Below are positions 6,530-7,333 of a stretch of DNA of 7,333 nucleotides, piece by piece. The translations under genes were made by a program, and so were the position numbers. The notes beneath the pieces were generated by a model. The model had not been told where the DNA came from. It saw nothing but the letters and a program-made list of their open reading frames with translations, and did not search any database. The first letter of the stretch is position 1, and each line of letters begins with the position of its first letter. Source of the stretch: Veillonella sp. (GTDB lineage: Bacteria > Bacillota > Negativicutes > Veillonellales > Veillonellaceae); assembly GCF_015058545.1 (NCBI RefSeq), contig NZ_SVCB01000112.1:1-7333 (forward strand), given 5' to 3'.

Positions 6530-6538
6530 TGATATACT
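6530..6538 (+). promoter_or_regulatory. Extended -10 promoter candidate for the panD leader
   Basis: TGATATACT is an extended -10 element (TG, one base, TATACT at 6533-6538), which can work with a weak -35; the 17-base-spaced hexamer is TAGGTA (6510-6515). Transcription would start near 6545, giving a leader of about 210 bases before the panD ATG. Two other TATACT hexamers (6514-6519 and 6567-6572) are nearby but have no TG extension or good -35. Confidence 0.5.
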
Positions 6539-6544
6539 GCAGTG

Positions 6545-6719
6545 GGAGATAGTATTCTGTGGAAACTATACTCTATCTGACACACAATGCTTCATGTAAG
6601 AATAAACAGCCGTTTTAAGTATGGGCAAGCGCACGGTAATGGCGATGTCTAATACGGGAAGGGCTTAGTTTGTCTATTTTCGGTGTTCGATGGAGAAATC
6701 TCCGCGAACGCCGTTTTTT
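6545..6719 (+). promoter_or_regulatory. Structured 5' leader of panD-panC, candidate riboswitch or pan-type RNA
   Basis: The non-coding stretch 6486-6758 contains no convincing ORF but several possible stems ending in an intrinsic terminator. AGAT-AGTAT (6547-6555) can pair with ATACT-CT-ATCT (6568-6578) with a 2-base bulge. CCGTTTTA (6610-6617) can pair with TAATACGG (6650-6657) with one T/T mismatch. The terminator hairpin (6681-6713) follows. A structured leader with a terminator just before the first gene is the standard arrangement for transcription attenuation. A conserved RNA class called the pan motif is known upstream of panB, panC and panD genes, but I cannot confirm its consensus by eye. 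It may instead be a separate small RNA ending at 6719. Confidence 0.5.
6681..6719 (+). terminator. Intrinsic terminator (attenuator) upstream of panD
   Basis: CGGTGTTCG (6681-6689) pairs with CGAACGCCG (6705-6713), nine pairs with one G-U. Inside it GGAG (6692-6695) pairs with CTCC (6700-6703) around an AAAT loop. Six T residues follow at 6714-6719. It ends 39 bases before the panD ATG and well after the terminator of the previous cluster (6448-6485), so it is not needed to end that transcript. This suggests regulated premature termination of the pan transcript. Confidence 0.82.
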
Positions 6720-6722
6720 ATT

Positions 6723-6738
6723 GCCTCAATGCTGAGGC
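6723..6738 (+). other. Small perfect hairpin between attenuator and panD ribosome site
   Basis: GCCTCA (6723-6728) and TGAGGC (6733-6738) form a perfect 6-bp stem with loop ATGC. It begins 4 bases after the attenuator T-run and ends 8 bases before the panD Shine-Dalgarno AAAGGAG (6746-6752). It could insulate the ribosome site or be part of an alternative antiterminating fold. No function can be read from sequence alone. Confidence 0.45.
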
Positions 6739-6758
6739 CTATAGTAAAGGAGAAACGA

Positions 6759-7151
6759 ATGATACGTGAAGTATTAGCGGGTAAAATTCACCGCGCCACG
6801 GTGACGCAAGCCGCTTTAGATTATGTAGGCAGTATTACAGTAGATACGGATTTGCTCGAAGCTGCCGGTATTTTGGAATACCAGAAGGTAGATATTGTAA
6901 ATGTAAATAACGGGGAACGTTTTCAGACGTACACCATTAGCGGCGAAGCCGGTAGCGGTGTGATTTGTTTGAACGGTGCCGCCGCTCGTTGTGCTTGTCC
7001 CGGCGATGTAGTCATTATTATGGCCTATGGACAATTAAACGACGAAGAAGTTAAAACTCATAAACCGTCCGTAGTGTTTGTGGATGAAAAGAATGCCATT
7101 GTAAGGGTAACAAATTATGAAAAACATGGTTTGTTAGCCGATATGAAGTAA
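6759..7151 (+). CDS. panD: Aspartate 1-decarboxylase proenzyme
   Basis: 130 aa, the normal length for PanD. Makes beta-alanine from L-aspartate in the cytoplasm for pantothenate and CoA synthesis. The proenzyme self-cleaves between Gly24 and Ser25 (YVGS, 22-25) to give a pyruvoyl group at Ser25. Other family residues are present: Lys9 in AGKIHRATVT, Arg54, Thr57 and Tyr58 (ERFQTYTI), and NGAAA (72-76). The fold is a double-psi beta barrel that works as a tetramer. The ATG at 6759 follows AAAGGAG (6746-6752) by 6 bases and gives the exact family N-terminus; an upstream in-frame ATG at 6690 lies inside the terminator hairpin and is not used. The gene is intact and is followed after 57 bases by panC, so pantothenate synthesis is clustered here. 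Expression is probably controlled by the leader attenuator at 6681-6719. Confidence 0.97.
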   Translation: MIREVLAGKIHRATVTQAALDYVGSITVDTDLLEAAGILEYQKVDIVNVNNGERFQTYTISGEAGSGVICLNGAAARCACPGDVVIIMAYGQLNDEEVKTHKPSVVFVDEKNAIVRVTNYEKHGLLADMK

Positions 7152-7175
7152 TTGTGCTGTCAGAGCAGAGCTATC

Positions 7176-7194
7176 TTCACAAACAACTTGTGAA
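7176..7194 (+). promoter_or_regulatory. Hairpin partly covering the panC ribosome-binding site
   Basis: TTCACAA (7176-7182) pairs with TTGTGAA (7188-7194) around a 5-base loop. The 3' arm overlaps the first two bases of the panC Shine-Dalgarno AAAGGA (7193-7198). It has no T-run and so is not a terminator. It could tune panC translation or be an RNA-processing site, but a 7-bp AT-rich stem is weak evidence. Confidence 0.35.
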
Positions 7195-7208
7195 AGGACG
7201 TAAAATAT

Positions 7209-7333
7209 ATGAAAACAGTAAATACGATTAAAGAAGTGCGTGACGCCGTTAAAGCATGGCGCCGTGCCGGTGAAACAGTAGGTTTGGTACCGACTATGGG
7301 CTTTTTGCATGAAGGTCATGCATCGCTGATTAA
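7209..7333 (+). CDS. panC: Pantoate-beta-alanine ligase (pantothenate synthetase), N-terminal part
   Basis: Only the first 41 codons are in the window; the gene continues past its right edge (full-length PanC is about 280 aa). The enzyme joins pantoate and beta-alanine with ATP to make pantothenate, using the product of panD directly. The segment VPTMGFLHEGHASLI (27-41) is diagnostic. It contains PTMG of the pantoate/ATP site and the HxGH nucleotide-binding motif (His34 to His37) of the cytidylyltransferase-like superfamily. The ATG at 7209 is preceded by AAAGGA (7193-7198) at a 10-base spacing, and the N-terminal segment (NTIKEVRDAV) matches the usual PanC start. Cotranscription with panD is likely, since no terminator lies in the 57-base gap. 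Confidence 0.95.
   Translation, partial: MKTVNTIKEVRDAVKAWRRAGETVGLVPTMGFLHEGHASLI

Noticed and set aside
6545..6680. T-box, TPP, cobalamin, SAM or c-di-GMP riboswitch in the panD leader
   Set aside because: The conserved sequence signatures I know for these classes were not found on reading the leader. Only the general attenuator layout is supported.
6690..6758. Upstream in-frame ATG extending panD by 23 codons
   Set aside because: The extension runs through the attenuator hairpin and its T-run and lacks a proper ribosome site. The start at 6759 gives the conserved PanD N-terminus with an excellent Shine-Dalgarno.
1..7333. CRISPR array, insertion sequence, tRNA/rRNA gene or prophage part
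   Set aside because: No regularly spaced repeats, transposase or integrase, terminal inverted repeats, or tRNA-like cloverleaf were seen. Nearly all of the sequence is explained by ordinary metabolic and transport genes.

Overview
The window reads as a compact chromosomal segment from a moderately low-GC bacterium of the Firmicutes type. Strong purine-rich Shine-Dalgarno sequences sit 4-10 bases before each start, intrinsic terminators have long U-runs, and intergenic gaps are short. The general look (SD strength, terminator style, panD-panC order, a lipoprotein-type binding protein) fits an anaerobic Negativicutes member such as a Veillonella, Dialister or Negativicoccus relative. That taxonomic guess rests on style, not on a marker gene. 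All recognised genes are on the + strand.

Region 1 (1-182) is a leader without a gene. It holds a long hairpin (18-50) whose base pairing and flanking T-run fit a terminator read on the - strand, and a weak candidate promoter for the first gene.

Region 2 (183-6485) is a seven-gene cluster ended by a strong terminator (6448-6485). The order is: a glutathionyl-hydroquinone-reductase-like GST family protein; an MmgE/PrpD family protein; then a complete polar-amino-acid ABC importer (lipoprotein binding protein, two different permeases, ATPase); then a GNAT acetyltransferase that overlaps the ATPase gene by 4 bases (ATGA). The first two genes are 9 bases apart. A 117-base gap with a perfect TATAAT box separates them from the importer genes, so there may be two transcripts. 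The combination of a cystine-type importer, a GNAT and an MmgE/PrpD protein resembles the Bacillus subtilis yxe operon (YxeL GNAT, YxeM/N/O importer, YxeQ MmgE/PrpD), which degrades S-(2-succino)cysteine. The oxygen-dependent monooxygenase YxeK and the deacetylase YxeP are not seen here, and a thiol-transferase-like protein is present instead. My main hypothesis is an uptake and breakdown route for S-substituted cysteines or related thiol adducts, possibly an anaerobic variant. This is inference from gene content.

Region 3 (6486-7333) is the start of a pantothenate operon: panD (aspartate 1-decarboxylase) then panC (pantoate-beta-alanine ligase, cut by the window end). A leader of roughly 200 bases precedes panD. 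It has an extended -10 promoter, several possible stems and a canonical intrinsic terminator (6681-6719) only 40 bases before the panD start. This is the layout of a transcription-attenuation or riboswitch-type control element. It may be a member of the known 'pan' RNA motif class or something different.
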